Source: an uncultured Clostridia bacterium | Lineage (GTDB): Bacteria; Bacillota; Clostridia; Christensenellales; Borkfalkiaceae | Assembly: GCA_934254815.1 (NCBI GenBank) | Contig: CAKQME010000001.1 | Span: 124,001 to 188,000, forward strand | Reading direction: 5' to 3' | Length of the DNA stretch: 64,000 nucleotides | Shown here: piece after piece, positions 38,596 through 46,374 of the stretch | Layout of the letters: every line of letters begins with the position of its first letter | How positions within the stretch are numbered: the first letter of the stretch is position 1 | The notes under the pieces: generated by a model | The model's input: only the letters and a program-made list of their open reading frames with translations | What the model was told of the DNA's origin: nothing | Databases searched by the model: none | Position numbers and translations under genes: made by a program

Positions 38596-39320
38596 TGAAA
38601 ATCGAGGGCAGAAATTCCGTAAGGGAACTAATAAGAAGTAAAAAAACGATAGATAAAGTATTAATCGCCAACGGAATGCGCGACGAAGAGAGCAAACAAC
38701 TTTTAAATATCGTTAAATCATCCGGCGCAAAATATCAGTTTGCGGATAAATCGGTGCTTGATAAAGAGAGCGAGGGTAAAAGACATCAGGGATTTATCGC
38801 TTACGTTTCGGATTATAAATACGCCGAACTCGACGACATTTTAAACGATATCGACGGTAAAGAAGACGCGTTTCTGGTTCTTCTCGACGGGGTAGAAGAT
38901 CCGCATAATCTCGGCAGTATCATCAGGGTGTGCGAGTGCGCGGGCGTAGACGGGCTTATAATCGGCAAACGCAGAAGCGCAAGCGTAACCGACGCCGTTA
39001 TGCGTATTTCCGAGGGCAGCGCGAATCATTTGAAAATAGCGAGAGTTACCAATCTGAATACCGCGATCGAAGAAATCAAAGACAGAAATATCTGGGCTTA
39101 CGCGCTCGAACTCGGCGGAAGCGATATCTATAAAAACAAACTTATGGGCAGAATATGTATGGTTATCGGCGGCGAAGACAGCGGCGTAAACGAGCTTACC
39201 AAAAAGAAATGCGACGCGCATATCTCTATTCCTATGTACGGTAACGTCAATTCTTTAAACGCGTCGGTCGCGTGCGGAATAGGGGTTTTCGAAGCGTTGC
39301 GCCAACGCAAAAATGTATAA
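38595..39320 (+). CDS. rlmB: 23S rRNA (guanosine-2'-O-)-methyltransferase RlmB, TrmH/SpoU family
   Basis: 241 residues. N-terminal substrate-binding domain (IEGRNSVRELIRSKKTIDKVLIANG); SPOUT-fold motifs: LLDGVEDPHNLGSIIRVCECAGVDGLI, MVIGGEDSGVNEL and ISIPMYGNVNSLNASVACGI, which together form the SAM-binding knot. It methylates a 23S rRNA guanosine. Overlaps mrnC by 1 bp and sigH by 8 bp. Confidence 0.93.
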   Translation: MKIEGRNSVRELIRSKKTIDKVLIANGMRDEESKQLLNIVKSSGAKYQFADKSVLDKESEGKRHQGFIAYVSDYKYAELDDILNDIDGKEDAFLVLLDGVEDPHNLGSIIRVCECAGVDGLIIGKRRSASVTDAVMRISEGSANHLKIARVTNLNTAIEEIKDRNIWAYALELGGSDIYKNKLMGRICMVIGGEDSGVNELTKKKCDAHISIPMYGNVNSLNASVACGIGVFEALRQRKNV

Positions 39321-39882
39321 CGAATACGGCGATAACCGCCTTATAGCCCTTTATCGCGAAAACGACGACGAAGAGGCGTTTCAGACGCTTCTCGAAAGAT
39401 ATAAAGACGTTGTAAAGGGTATATCGAGAGCGTATTTTCTTGTCGGCGGTGACGGCGACGACCTTTTTCAGGAGGGCTTGCTCGGTTTTCTGAAAGCCGT
39501 CAGAACTTTCAGCGAGAGCGGCGGCGCGAGTTTCAAGACGTTTGCGCATCTGTGCATAGAAAGCAATATCAAAACAGCGGTAAAAAAAGCGTATAATAAA
39601 GGGAATATCCCGCTTAACAACGCGGTTTCGCTGTCGGAGTGTTTCGGCGTTTTCGCGCCGGGTACTCCCGAAGATAAAGTGCTGAGCGACGAAGCTGCCG
39701 AAACTTTCCGTAAATCGATAGACGATAAACTCTCTTTAACGGAGAAAAACATACTCGAATATTATCTGAAAGGGCTGAGCTACGCCGAGATAGCCGAGAT
39801 TGTCGGCGGAAACGTTAAAAAGGTAGACAACGCGCTTCAGAGAATAAGAAAAAAGATTATCGGTAACAATATAAAAGGGTAA
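39313..39882 (+). CDS. sigH: Sigma-70-family factor, SigH (sigma-30) type
   Basis: 189 residues. Region 2: DDEEAFQTLLERYKDVVKGIS...GGDGDDLFQEGLLGFLKAVRTFSESGGASFKTFAHLCIESNI; region 4: LSLTEKNILEYYLKGLSYAEIAEIVGGNVKKVDNALQRIRKKI. Position after mrnC-rlmB matches sigH of Bacillus/Clostridium, which drives early stationary-phase and sporulation-entry genes, consistent with spoIIGA-sigE in this window. Close to dnaX (4-bp gap). Confidence 0.88.
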   Translation: MYNEYGDNRLIALYRENDDEEAFQTLLERYKDVVKGISRAYFLVGGDGDDLFQEGLLGFLKAVRTFSESGGASFKTFAHLCIESNIKTAVKKAYNKGNIPLNNAVSLSECFGVFAPGTPEDKVLSDEAAETFRKSIDDKLSLTEKNILEYYLKGLSYAEIAEIVGGNVKKVDNALQRIRKKIIGNNIKG

Positions 39883-39886
39883 ATTT

Positions 39887-41611
39887 ATGGCATATTTGGC
39901 TCTTTACAGACGATTCCGTCCGAGCGGATTCGCTTCGCTCGTCGGGCAGGATCACGTCGTGAGAACGCTCGTAAATCAGATAAAGACAGATAAAGTAGGG
40001 CATGCGTATTTGTTCTGCGGCGCAAGGGGAACGGGCAAGACCTCTGCGGCGAAGATTTTCGCCCGCGCGATAAACTGCCTTTCGCCCGTCGACGGGTCGC
40101 CTTGCGGCAAATGCGAGGTGTGTAAGGCTCTTGCGGACGGGTCAAGTCTCGACATAGTCGAAATGGACGCGGCTTCAAACAATAAAGTTGAAAACGTAAG
40201 GGAAATAAGAGATAAAATACAGTATCCGCCCGTCAACGGCAGGTATAAGGTATATATAATCGACGAAGTGCATATGCTTACGCCGGAGGCTTTCAACGCG
40301 CTTTTGAAAACGCTCGAAGAGCCGCCCAAACACGCGGTGTTTATTCTTGCGACAACCGAAGTTCATAAACTTCCGTCTACTATCTTGTCGCGTTGTATGC
40401 GTTTTGATTTCAGACTTATCCCTACGCCGAAAATCGCGGAGCTTATCGGTAAAATTTATCGCGAAATAGGCAAGGAATACGACGACGACGCTGTGACGGA
40501 AATAGCCCGCGCGGGCGCGGGAAGTATAAGAGACGCGCTTTCGATTGCCGATATATGCGTTTCTTTCAGAGACGGCAAACTCACTTATGCGGACGTTCTC
40601 GAAGTTCTCGGCGCGACGGACGGCGATAAAATATTGTCGCTTATAGGTAATATTTTCGATTGCGAAACGGGCGAAACGTTGAAAACCGTTGAAGAGCTTG
40701 CCGACAGCGGTAAGAGCGTAGGCGTTTTGTGTAAAGATATAATTTCGCGGCTTCGCGAAACGGTAGTATGTAAAACATGTAAAGACGGCAGAAGTATTCT
40801 TTCGCTTCCCGCCGACGTGTACGAAAAAATAGTTGCGTTGGGCGAAAAGGTCGACGGTAACAGACTGCTCAGAATTATAGAGATATTTTCCGAAGCGGAG
40901 GGCAATTTAAAATATACCGCTTCGCCGCGCACGGTGCTTGAGACGGCGTGCATTAAAGCGGCTACGCCGTCGGTCGATTATAATATCGACGCGCTTTTGT
41001 CGAGAATATCGGTTCTTGAAAAGAAAATAGCCGAAGGTAATTTCTCGACGGAAGAAAAGCCGAAAGCGCAATTTTTGAACGAAAGCGCATATGCGCAACC
41101 GACCGAAAAGCCGGTTAAACGCATTATAGCCGATGATTTCGACTATCCCGCGCCCCCGCCTGAGGAAGAACCGGTGCCTGTGTTCGACGAGCCTGCGCCG
41201 CGCGCGCCGATAAAGGCTGCCGAACCGCAAGTCGCCGCCGCTCCCGTCGCCGCAGTTGAAAAAACGACTTTTGCGACAAGCGCGCCGGTCGGAAATATGA
41301 GCGCGGGCAGACTTTGGGGTACGGTTGTCAGAAAACTCCGCGCGGACAGAAATATAATGCTTTGGGTGGCTTGTCAGGATATGACGGCTAAACTCGACGG
41401 CAGAACGCTTAAAATAATCGCTTCCGACGAGTCGGGGTATAACGCGGTTACAAAAGAACAGAATTTGCAAACGCTCGTAAACACCGTCAAATCGATCGGT
41501 GATTACGACGTAAAAGTAGAACTCAATACGGAAAAGGAAGTCGACGATTTCGAAGAGGGCGTTAATCAGATAAAACGAACTTTCGGGGTTACGGACGTAA
41601 AAATAAAATAA
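39887..41611 (+). CDS. dnaX: DNA polymerase III gamma/tau subunit
   Basis: 574 residues. LYRRFRPSGFASLVGQDHVVRTL start, Walker A FCGARGTGKTSAAK (~residues 43-56), zinc-binding Cys cluster CLSPVDGSPCGKCEVC (~64-79), Walker B IDEVHML, sensor DFRLIPTPKI. The C-terminal ~180 residues include a Pro/Glu/Ala-rich linker (PAPPPEEEPVPVFDEPAPRAP) and a tau-like domain. It is the clamp-loader ATPase. No SRP RNA gene was seen upstream. Confidence 0.94.
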   Translation: MAYLALYRRFRPSGFASLVGQDHVVRTLVNQIKTDKVGHAYLFCGARGTGKTSAAKIFARAINCLSPVDGSPCGKCEVCKALADGSSLDIVEMDAASNNKVENVREIRDKIQYPPVNGRYKVYIIDEVHMLTPEAFNALLKTLEEPPKHAVFILATTEVHKLPSTILSRCMRFDFRLIPTPKIAELIGKIYREIGKEYDDDAVTEIARAGAGSIRDALSIADICVSFRDGKLTYADVLEVLGATDGDKILSLIGNIFDCETGETLKTVEELADSGKSVGVLCKDIISRLRETVVCKTCKDGRSILSLPADVYEKIVALGEKVDGNRLLRIIEIFSEAEGNLKYTASPRTVLETACIKAATPSVDYNIDALLSRISVLEKKIAEGNFSTEEKPKAQFLNESAYAQPTEKPVKRIIADDFDYPAPPPEEEPVPVFDEPAPRAPIKAAEPQVAAAPVAAVEKTTFATSAPVGNMSAGRLWGTVVRKLRADRNIMLWVACQDMTAKLDGRTLKIIASDESGYNAVTKEQNLQTLVNTVKSIGDYDVKVELNTEKEVDDFEEGVNQIKRTFGVTDVKIK

Positions 41612-41632
41612 CCTATATATAAGGAGAACGTT

Positions 41633-41974
41633 ATGGCAGGATTTAAAGGCGGTTTCGGAGGCTTCGGCGGCGGAAACCAGATGCAGCAACTTATGAAACA
41701 GGCTCAGAAAATGCAGGAGCAGATGGCAAAGGCGCAGGAAGAGCTTGAAGAAGCCGAAATAGTCGGAGAGAGCGCGAGCGGAAAAGTTCAGGTTACGGTA
41801 AACGGCAAAAAGGTAGTGTCCGCCGTATCTATCGACCCCGCTGTCGTCGATACCGACGATATCGAAATGCTCGAAGACCTTATCATGGCTGCGCTTAACA
41901 ATGCGTATGCCGAAGCCGATAAGATGTACGACGAAAAAATGGGCGCGTTTTCGGGCGCGGGCGGAATGTTTTAA
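41633..41974 (+). CDS. ybaB: YbaB/EbfC family nucleoid-associated protein
   Basis: 113 residues. Gly-rich start, then MQQLMKQAQKMQEQMAKAQEEL coiled-coil helix and the beta core VNGKKVVSAVSIDPAVVD; LEDLIMAALNNAYAEADKM closes the family pattern. Binds DNA; almost always found between dnaX and recR, as here. The stop overlaps recR by 1 bp (TAATG). Confidence 0.94.
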   Translation: MAGFKGGFGGFGGGNQMQQLMKQAQKMQEQMAKAQEELEEAEIVGESASGKVQVTVNGKKVVSAVSIDPAVVDTDDIEMLEDLIMAALNNAYAEADKMYDEKMGAFSGAGGMF

Positions 41975-42567
41975 TGAGCGGTTATATCGAGCCTATCGGA
42001 AAGCTCGTAAATCAGTTTACGAAGTTGCCGGGCGTCGGGGCGAAAACCGCGCTCCGTTACGCGTATAAAGTTATAAATATGACGGAGAACGAAGCTGCGG
42101 AGTTTGCCGAAAGTATCGTCGCCGCAAAGAAAAACGTACACTATTGCAAGATCTGCGGTAATTTTACCGACAGAGAAATCTGCGATATATGTTCCGCACG
42201 CGACGGGTCGACTATCTGCGTGGTAAAAGAGCCTAAAGACGTAATGGCGATGGAAAAAGCGCACGAATTCAAAGGCGTTTATCACGTTCTGCACGGAACG
42301 ATAAGCCCTATGGAGGGCGTTACGCCCAACGATATCCGAATCAAGGAATTGTTGAAGAGAATAGGCGACGGCGGCGTTAAAGAAGTTATAATGGCTACCA
42401 ACCCCGACGTCGAGGGTGAAGCGACCGCTATGTACATATCGTCGCTTATAAAACCTCTTGGGATAAAGGTTACGCGGCTTGCGCACGGAATACCTATCGG
42501 CAGTGAACTCGAATATGCCGACGAAGTTACAATTTCGCGCGCACTGCTCGACAGAAAAGAATTGTAA
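41974..42567 (+). CDS. recR: Recombination protein RecR
   Basis: 197 residues. HhH motif LPGVGAKTALRYAYKV, four-Cys zinc finger CKICGNFTDREICDIC, Toprim domain ICVVKEPKDVMAMEKAHEFKGVYHVLHG...EVIMATNPDVEGEATAMYI, and C-terminal LAHGIPIGSELEYADEVTISRAL. Acts with RecFO in gap repair. Last gene of dnaX-ybaB-recR. Confidence 0.96.
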   Translation: MSGYIEPIGKLVNQFTKLPGVGAKTALRYAYKVINMTENEAAEFAESIVAAKKNVHYCKICGNFTDREICDICSARDGSTICVVKEPKDVMAMEKAHEFKGVYHVLHGTISPMEGVTPNDIRIKELLKRIGDGGVKEVIMATNPDVEGEATAMYISSLIKPLGIKVTRLAHGIPIGSELEYADEVTISRALLDRKEL

Positions 42568-42573
42568 TAAAAA

Positions 42574-42602
42574 ACGGGCGGAGAATAAACTTCTCCGCCC
42601 GT
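42574..42602. terminator. Strong hairpin after recR; T-run faces the minus strand
   Basis: ACGGGCGGAGAA and TTCTCCGCCCGT, 12 perfect pairs, just after the recR stop. The plus side is followed only by ATTGTCTG, while the minus side is followed by T6, so it is a better terminator for antisense transcription although no minus-strand gene lies downstream. Confidence 0.7.
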
Positions 42603-42754
42603 ATTGTCTGTCACAGATGTTTTTGCGGGAAATTATACTTTTCGCCCGACATATAAATCGCAATTTTTCCCAACCCTTATATTATAACACGGAAACCTTG
42701 CTTTGTCAATACCGAAACCGAAAATTTCATAATGTGAAAAAATCGCAAAGGGTA

Positions 42755-42783
42755 TTGACATTCTGGCTTTTGCGGTGTATAAT
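42755..42783 (+). promoter_or_regulatory. Consensus promoter of the micro-ORF unit
   Basis: TTGACA, 17 bp, TATAAT: a perfect housekeeping promoter, with no conventional gene before the terminator at 43143-43182. Confidence 0.85.
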
Positions 42784-42822
42784 AAAGGTACAAAAAACGA
42801 AGAGCCGAAAGGTTCGAAGGAG

Positions 42823-42930
42823 GTGCGTTATTCTGAGAAATATAAGGAGCGTCGCGCCGAAGAAAAATGCAAAAAGGAGACCGCCGATGAATTAAGTTGT
42901 ACCGTAATTAGAAAAAAGCGAGGTAAATAA
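42823..42930 (+). CDS. 35-codon micro-ORF (GTG start)
   Basis: GTG CGT TAT TCT: encodes MRYSEKYKERRAEEKCKK then ETADELSCTVIRKKRGK, hydrophilic and basic. The AAGGAG next to the GTG is too close to act as its Shine-Dalgarno, and a competing frame (ATT or CTG start) lies after GGAGG, so the translated frame is uncertain. It is the first ORF behind the consensus promoter. Confidence 0.3.
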   Translation: MRYSEKYKERRAEEKCKKETADELSCTVIRKKRGK

Positions 42931-42933
42931 ATT

Positions 42934-43089
42934 ATGAAGAAAATATATCTTTTAAGGTCGCTTTTTAAAGAATACGAGTAAAGGAGAGGTCCGATGCAGC
43001 AAGACGAGGCGTCGAAGAGATAGATAGACAAAGACAAATTCTTTATCCGCTATTTGCGCGTAAGGCGTAAACGGAATCGCTTGACATAA
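42934..43089 (+). other. Frame with two in-frame stops and an internal strong ribosome-binding site
   Basis: ATG 42934 opens MKKIYLLRSLFKEYE, stop TAA 42979-42981; the same frame continues RRGP, then ATG 42994 with AAGGAGAGG just upstream gives MQQDEASKR, stop TAG 43021-43023; then IDKDKFFIRYLRVRRKRNRL up to TAA at 43089. Either a decayed small basic protein, a run of tiny leader peptides, or spacer RNA of an unknown non-coding RNA. Confidence 0.4.
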
Positions 43090-43142
43090 TGCAAAGTCGT
43101 AAAAGTTTATCTGTCGGATACAACTTAATAGATTAAAAATCA

Positions 43143-43182
43143 AACCGTCGTGAAGATAATAGCGACGGTTATTTTTTATTTT
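43143..43182 (+). terminator. Terminator of the micro-ORF unit
   Basis: AACCGTCG and CGACGGTT with a 12-base loop, followed by ATTTTTTATTTTT. Confidence 0.8.
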
Positions 43183-43200
43183 TCGGCGCAAACTTAAAAT

Positions 43201-43353
43201 ATGAATAATTTAAGAGATATATTTTTAAAGTTCTGCGCCGCGCTTGTGGCTGCGGCGGCGATAGTCGGCGGGGCGGCGAAAGAGAATAAAGCCGAGCCGA
43301 CTTTCAAAAAAAGCGTTGCCGAACGGGTTACGGTCGAAAAAGTAGCATTTTAA
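43201..43353 (+). CDS. Possible 50-residue secreted or membrane peptide
   Basis: ATG 43201 to TAA 43353. N-terminal MNNLRDIFLKFCAALVAAAA with IVGGAAKENKA forms a signal-peptide-like segment (possible cleavage GGAA/KA region), then a short charged tail. No Shine-Dalgarno and no clear promoter, but codon use is like core genes. No family recognised. Confidence 0.4.
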   Translation: MNNLRDIFLKFCAALVAAAAIVGGAAKENKAEPTFKKSVAERVTVEKVAF

Positions 43354-43400
43354 CAAAGCGACGGCATATATTAAAGTGAGAGCGTTTCAGGAGGTCATAT

Positions 43401-44039
43401 ATGTCGTTCTTTACAAATAACGCCACGGACAGAGGGCCCGGAAGAATAAACGGCAATCCTTTGAACGGGCTTTGCGAAAGAGTGGTAATTCAGGCTCAGA
43501 AAGTCTTTGACGCGTGTATAAGACAGACGCAGGAAGAGGGTATAACTTTGGCTCTGACGGACTTCAATCCCGCCGATCCCGTATATCCGCTTACGTTTTT
43601 AAGCGCGAGAAGCACCACTAATCAGGGTACGGTTACTAATCTTAAAATAGACCGTTTGCCCGACAGAAGAAGATTTGCGAGAGTTCAGGCTACCATTACC
43701 GTTCCGATGGAAGTCGTCTACACCGACGCCAACGGGGTAAGGGGTACGGCTCAGTCGAGCGTTTCGATAGATCAGGATATAATAATGTACATACCCGAAC
43801 CGTCGATAATTCCGTTCAACGTAGACGCGGTTGTTTCGATCGTCGCGCCGGAGGGAATATACGTCGAGGGTCCTACTTTTACGGTTACTTGCTGTATAAC
43901 TATGATAATGAAAATAGTTATGCCCGTCGAACTGCTTGTTCCGACTTACGGCTACGCGACGATTCCGCCGTGTCAGGAGTACACTCAGGAAGTATGTTCG
44001 GGGTTCTTCGATCTGCCGATTTATCCCGGCAACGGCTGA
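43401..44039 (+). CDS. Conserved clostridial protein of unknown function (possible coat/exosporium type)
   Basis: 212 residues; CAGGAGG precedes the ATG. No signal peptide or membrane segment. Begins NNATDRGPGRINGNPLNGLCERVVIQAQKVFDACIRQTQ; the rest is beta-strand-rich with VQATITVPMEVVYTDANGVRG and a Cys pair (VTCCITM) and ends PPCQEYTQEVCSGFFDLPIY. I recall similar proteins across Clostridia without known function; the Cys pattern and beta-rich make-up would suit a structural spore-coat protein (inference). It has its own terminator. Confidence 0.6.
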   Translation: MSFFTNNATDRGPGRINGNPLNGLCERVVIQAQKVFDACIRQTQEEGITLALTDFNPADPVYPLTFLSARSTTNQGTVTNLKIDRLPDRRRFARVQATITVPMEVVYTDANGVRGTAQSSVSIDQDIIMYIPEPSIIPFNVDAVVSIVAPEGIYVEGPTFTVTCCITMIMKIVMPVELLVPTYGYATIPPCQEYTQEVCSGFFDLPIYPGNG

Positions 44040-44050
44040 AAAACATAATA

Positions 44051-44088
44051 TAAACCGTCGCGTTTCGGGCGCGGCGGTTTATTTTTTG
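44051..44088 (+). terminator. Intrinsic terminator
   Basis: TAAACCGTCGCG and CGCGGCGGTTTA with loop TTTCGGG, then TTTTTTG. Confidence 0.88.
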
Positions 44089-44108
44089 CCGTTTTTGCCG
44101 TAAATGAC

Positions 44109-44137
44109 TTGAAAAAATAAGCGTAAAGTGATATTAT
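44109..44137 (+). promoter_or_regulatory. Promoter of the phosphoesterase-PTS unit
   Basis: TTGAAA, 17 bp, TATTAT. It is followed by a ~140-nt leader before the start at 44283. Confidence 0.7.
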
Positions 44138-44141
44138 AAAT

Positions 44142-44283
44142 TAGGCATTGCATTGTTTATCGTCGGTTATCCCGCGATAATAAACCGATTTACGCGGCGT
44201 TTTTCGCCGCAGGCGGTACTAAAAGTACGGTTTTCGGGGTCTGCTTTGCCTTAAGAGCCTCTTTGCGGTAAAGGAAATGCCTA
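44142..44283 (+). promoter_or_regulatory. Structured 5' leader, candidate riboregulator
   Basis: TAGGCATT (44142-44149) is fully complementary to AATGCCTA (44276-44283), which reaches the start codon, and so could close the leader like a P1 helix. Inside: GTTTATCG/CGATAATAAAC, GCGGCG-TTTTT-CGCCGC, GTAC-TAAAA-GTAC, and CTTTGCC/GGTAAAG, which would hide the AAAGG ribosome-binding site. It matches no riboswitch class I know. Confidence 0.4.
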
Positions 44284-45005
44284 TGAGTATTTACGCGATA
44301 AGCGATTTGCATATAAATAACGACGGTACAAAGCCTATGGACGTGTTCGGCGGTAAATGGGTCGGGTATCTGCCGAAAATAGCCGAAGATTGGAAAAAGA
44401 AAGTTTCCGATAACGACGCGGTGCTTATCGGCGGTGATATCAGCTGGGCTATGGATCTACCCGAAGCGGTGGAGGATATCAAACGTTTTCTGTCTCCGCT
44501 GAAAGGCAAAAAGATCTTTGTACGCGGCAATCACGACTACTGGTGGAAAAGCATTACCCGTATCCGCGACAGTTTTCCCGAAGATTACTGCTTTTTACAG
44601 AACGACTGCGTTAAATTCGGCAACAGCGTTATCTGCGGTTCCCGCGGGTGGTGCGTGGAGGGTTCGCCCGATTTCAAGGAGCAGGACAAGAAGATATATC
44701 TTCGCGAAGTAGAAAGGCTCAGACTTGCGTTTTCGAAAGTCGAAAAAGTACGCGAAGACGGCGACGAAATAATCGCGCTTGTTCATTATCCGCCGTTCAA
44801 CGCCAAACGCGAAAATTCGCTTTTTACCGAACTTTTCGAAGAACACGGAGTAAATAAAGTCGTTTACGGGCATCTTCACGGCAGCGAAAGCCGTACCGAC
44901 AGAAAGATAGTTAGAAACGGTATAAAATATTATCTTACTTCCTGCGATCAGGTCGATAATAAGTTGACTCTGATTACGGGTGACGGAGTGAAAAATGACG
45001 TTTAA
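44283..45005 (+). CDS. Metallophosphoesterase
   Basis: 240 residues from the ATG at 44283 (AAGGA 7 bp upstream; the ATG at 44277 is too close to it). Calcineurin-like motifs: SDLHI, GGDISWAMD, GNHDYWW, LVHYPPF, YGHLHGSE, with metal-binding Asp, His and Asn. Substrate unknown; the type is common as a cytoplasmic phosphodiesterase. It overlaps the PTS gene by 11 bp. Confidence 0.88.
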   Translation: MSIYAISDLHINNDGTKPMDVFGGKWVGYLPKIAEDWKKKVSDNDAVLIGGDISWAMDLPEAVEDIKRFLSPLKGKKIFVRGNHDYWWKSITRIRDSFPEDYCFLQNDCVKFGNSVICGSRGWCVEGSPDFKEQDKKIYLREVERLRLAFSKVEKVREDGDEIIALVHYPPFNAKRENSLFTELFEEHGVNKVVYGHLHGSESRTDRKIVRNGIKYYLTSCDQVDNKLTLITGDGVKNDV

Positions 45006-46071
45006 AGAAAGGGCTAAATTTTTAGCCGACAGGTGGTTTATCAAGGCGTTTTCGGGTATGGCGCAGGGGCTTTTCTGCACGCTTATTGCGGGTACTATAC
45101 TCGAACTTATCTCAAAATGGATAGGCGATAACGCCGTCGGCAATCTGGTTAAAACGATATCCGCAATCGCGAAAACGATGATGGGCGCGGGTATAGGCGT
45201 TGGCATAGCTCACGCGCTCGGTGCGAAGAAACTTACGCTTTTTTCGTGCGCGGCGGCGGGTTTCGTCGGCGCGTTCGCGGATAAGATAATCGCCGGCGGA
45301 TTTACGGCGGTTACGCTCGGTATGCCGGGCAACCCGATAGGCGCTTACGTCGTTTCGCTTCTCGCGGCGGAAGTGATTTCGCTTTACGAGGGCAAGACTA
45401 AATTCGACATACTGATAGTTCCGCTCGGTGCGCTGGTTCTGTGTCTCGGCGGCATTTATCTTGCCTATCCGTTTATATGGCTTATAAATAAACTCGGCGT
45501 GCTTATATCCGAAGCGACGGCTATAACTCCGTTCTTTATGGGTATAATAATTTCCGTTATTATGGGCGTTTTGCTTACTATGCCTACCTCGTCGGCTGCT
45601 ATATGGATATCTGTCGCAAGCGGTATTACCGACGATTCTATGCTTATAGCGGGCGGCGCGGCGGTTGTCGGCTGTTCGTGTCATATGATAGGTTTCGCCG
45701 TGGCGTCTTTCCGTGAAAACGGGGTTTCCGGGCTTATATCTCAGGGGTTGGGTACAAGTATGTTGCAGATACCCAATATAATGAAAAAGCCCGTGATAAT
45801 GCTTCCGGAAATAATAGCCAGCGCGATTTTAGGCCCTGTTTCGACATGCGTTTTCGGTCTGAAATGTAACGCGTCGGGCGGCGGAATGGGTACGAGCGGG
45901 CTTGTCGGCGTGTTCGGAACGATAGAGGCAAGCGGTGATCTCGCGCCGTGGCTGCTTGCGCTCGGTATCGCGCTTTTGATGTTTATACTGCCCGCGGCGA
46001 TATGTTTCGGGTTGTCCGAACTGATGCGAAAACTCGGCTGGATAAAAGACGGCGATCAGAAATTAGAATAA
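44995..46071 (+). CDS. PTS EIIC_2-type membrane protein (PfoR-like)
   Basis: 358 residues with ~9-10 helices. Conserved blocks: GTILELISKW..., MMGAGIGVGIAHALGAKKLTLFSCAAAGF, MGVLLTMPTSSAAIWISV, SCHMIGFAVASFRENG, KCNASGGGMGTSGLVG, matching PTS_EIIC_2/PfoR-type IIC proteins. These lack IIA/IIB domains here, and none is nearby, so transport or sensing function is uncertain. Overlaps the upstream phosphoesterase, so translation is coupled. Confidence 0.8.
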   Translation: MTFKERAKFLADRWFIKAFSGMAQGLFCTLIAGTILELISKWIGDNAVGNLVKTISAIAKTMMGAGIGVGIAHALGAKKLTLFSCAAAGFVGAFADKIIAGGFTAVTLGMPGNPIGAYVVSLLAAEVISLYEGKTKFDILIVPLGALVLCLGGIYLAYPFIWLINKLGVLISEATAITPFFMGIIISVIMGVLLTMPTSSAAIWISVASGITDDSMLIAGGAAVVGCSCHMIGFAVASFRENGVSGLISQGLGTSMLQIPNIMKKPVIMLPEIIASAILGPVSTCVFGLKCNASGGGMGTSGLVGVFGTIEASGDLAPWLLALGIALLMFILPAAICFGLSELMRKLGWIKDGDQKLE

Positions 46072-46077
46072 ACGCGT

Positions 46078-46113
46078 AACGCTTCTCATATTTTAATGAG
46101 GGGCGTTATTTTT
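46078..46113 (+). terminator. Terminator overlapping the yabP ribosome-binding site
   Basis: AACGCTTCTCAT-ATTTTA-ATGAGGGGCGTT, 12 pairs including two G-T, then ATTTTT directly before the yabP ATG at 46114. The Shine-Dalgarno GAGGGG lies in the 3' arm, so the hairpin both ends the upstream transcript and masks yabP translation. Confidence 0.75.
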
Positions 46114-46374
46114 ATGGAACAGCAAAAAAATCATATAGTCACGTTGGATAATCGCAAATGCCTTAAAGCGGGCGGGGTTGCCGAAGTTCTTGGCTTTAAC
46201 GAGCGTGAAGTGCGCGCCGCGCTTGTCGGCGGCGGAAAAATAATAATTACGGGCGATAAACTCGCGATAGACGGGTTTTCCAAACAGACGGGCGAACTCG
46301 CTTTAAGCGGGCTTGTCTGCGGAATAAAATATTCAGATATTCAGGGCGTATCGGTTAAACGCTTTTTCAAATAA
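46114..46374 (+). CDS. yabP: Sporulation protein YabP
   Basis: 86 residues from the ATG at 46114. HIVTLDNRKCLKAGGVAEVLGFNEREV... GGGKIIITGDKLAIDGFSKQTGELALSGLVCGIKYSD matches the YabP/YqfC family (spore cortex formation, mother-cell expressed, anchored with YabQ). It overlaps the yabQ start (TAATG). Confidence 0.9.
   Translation: MEQQKNHIVTLDNRKCLKAGGVAEVLGFNEREVRAALVGGGKIIITGDKLAIDGFSKQTGELALSGLVCGIKYSDIQGVSVKRFFK

Noticed and set aside
43081..43109. TTGACA at 43081 as a second promoter
   Set aside because: No acceptable -10 at 16-18 bp (AGTTTA, GTTTAT); it also lies just inside the terminator-bounded unit.
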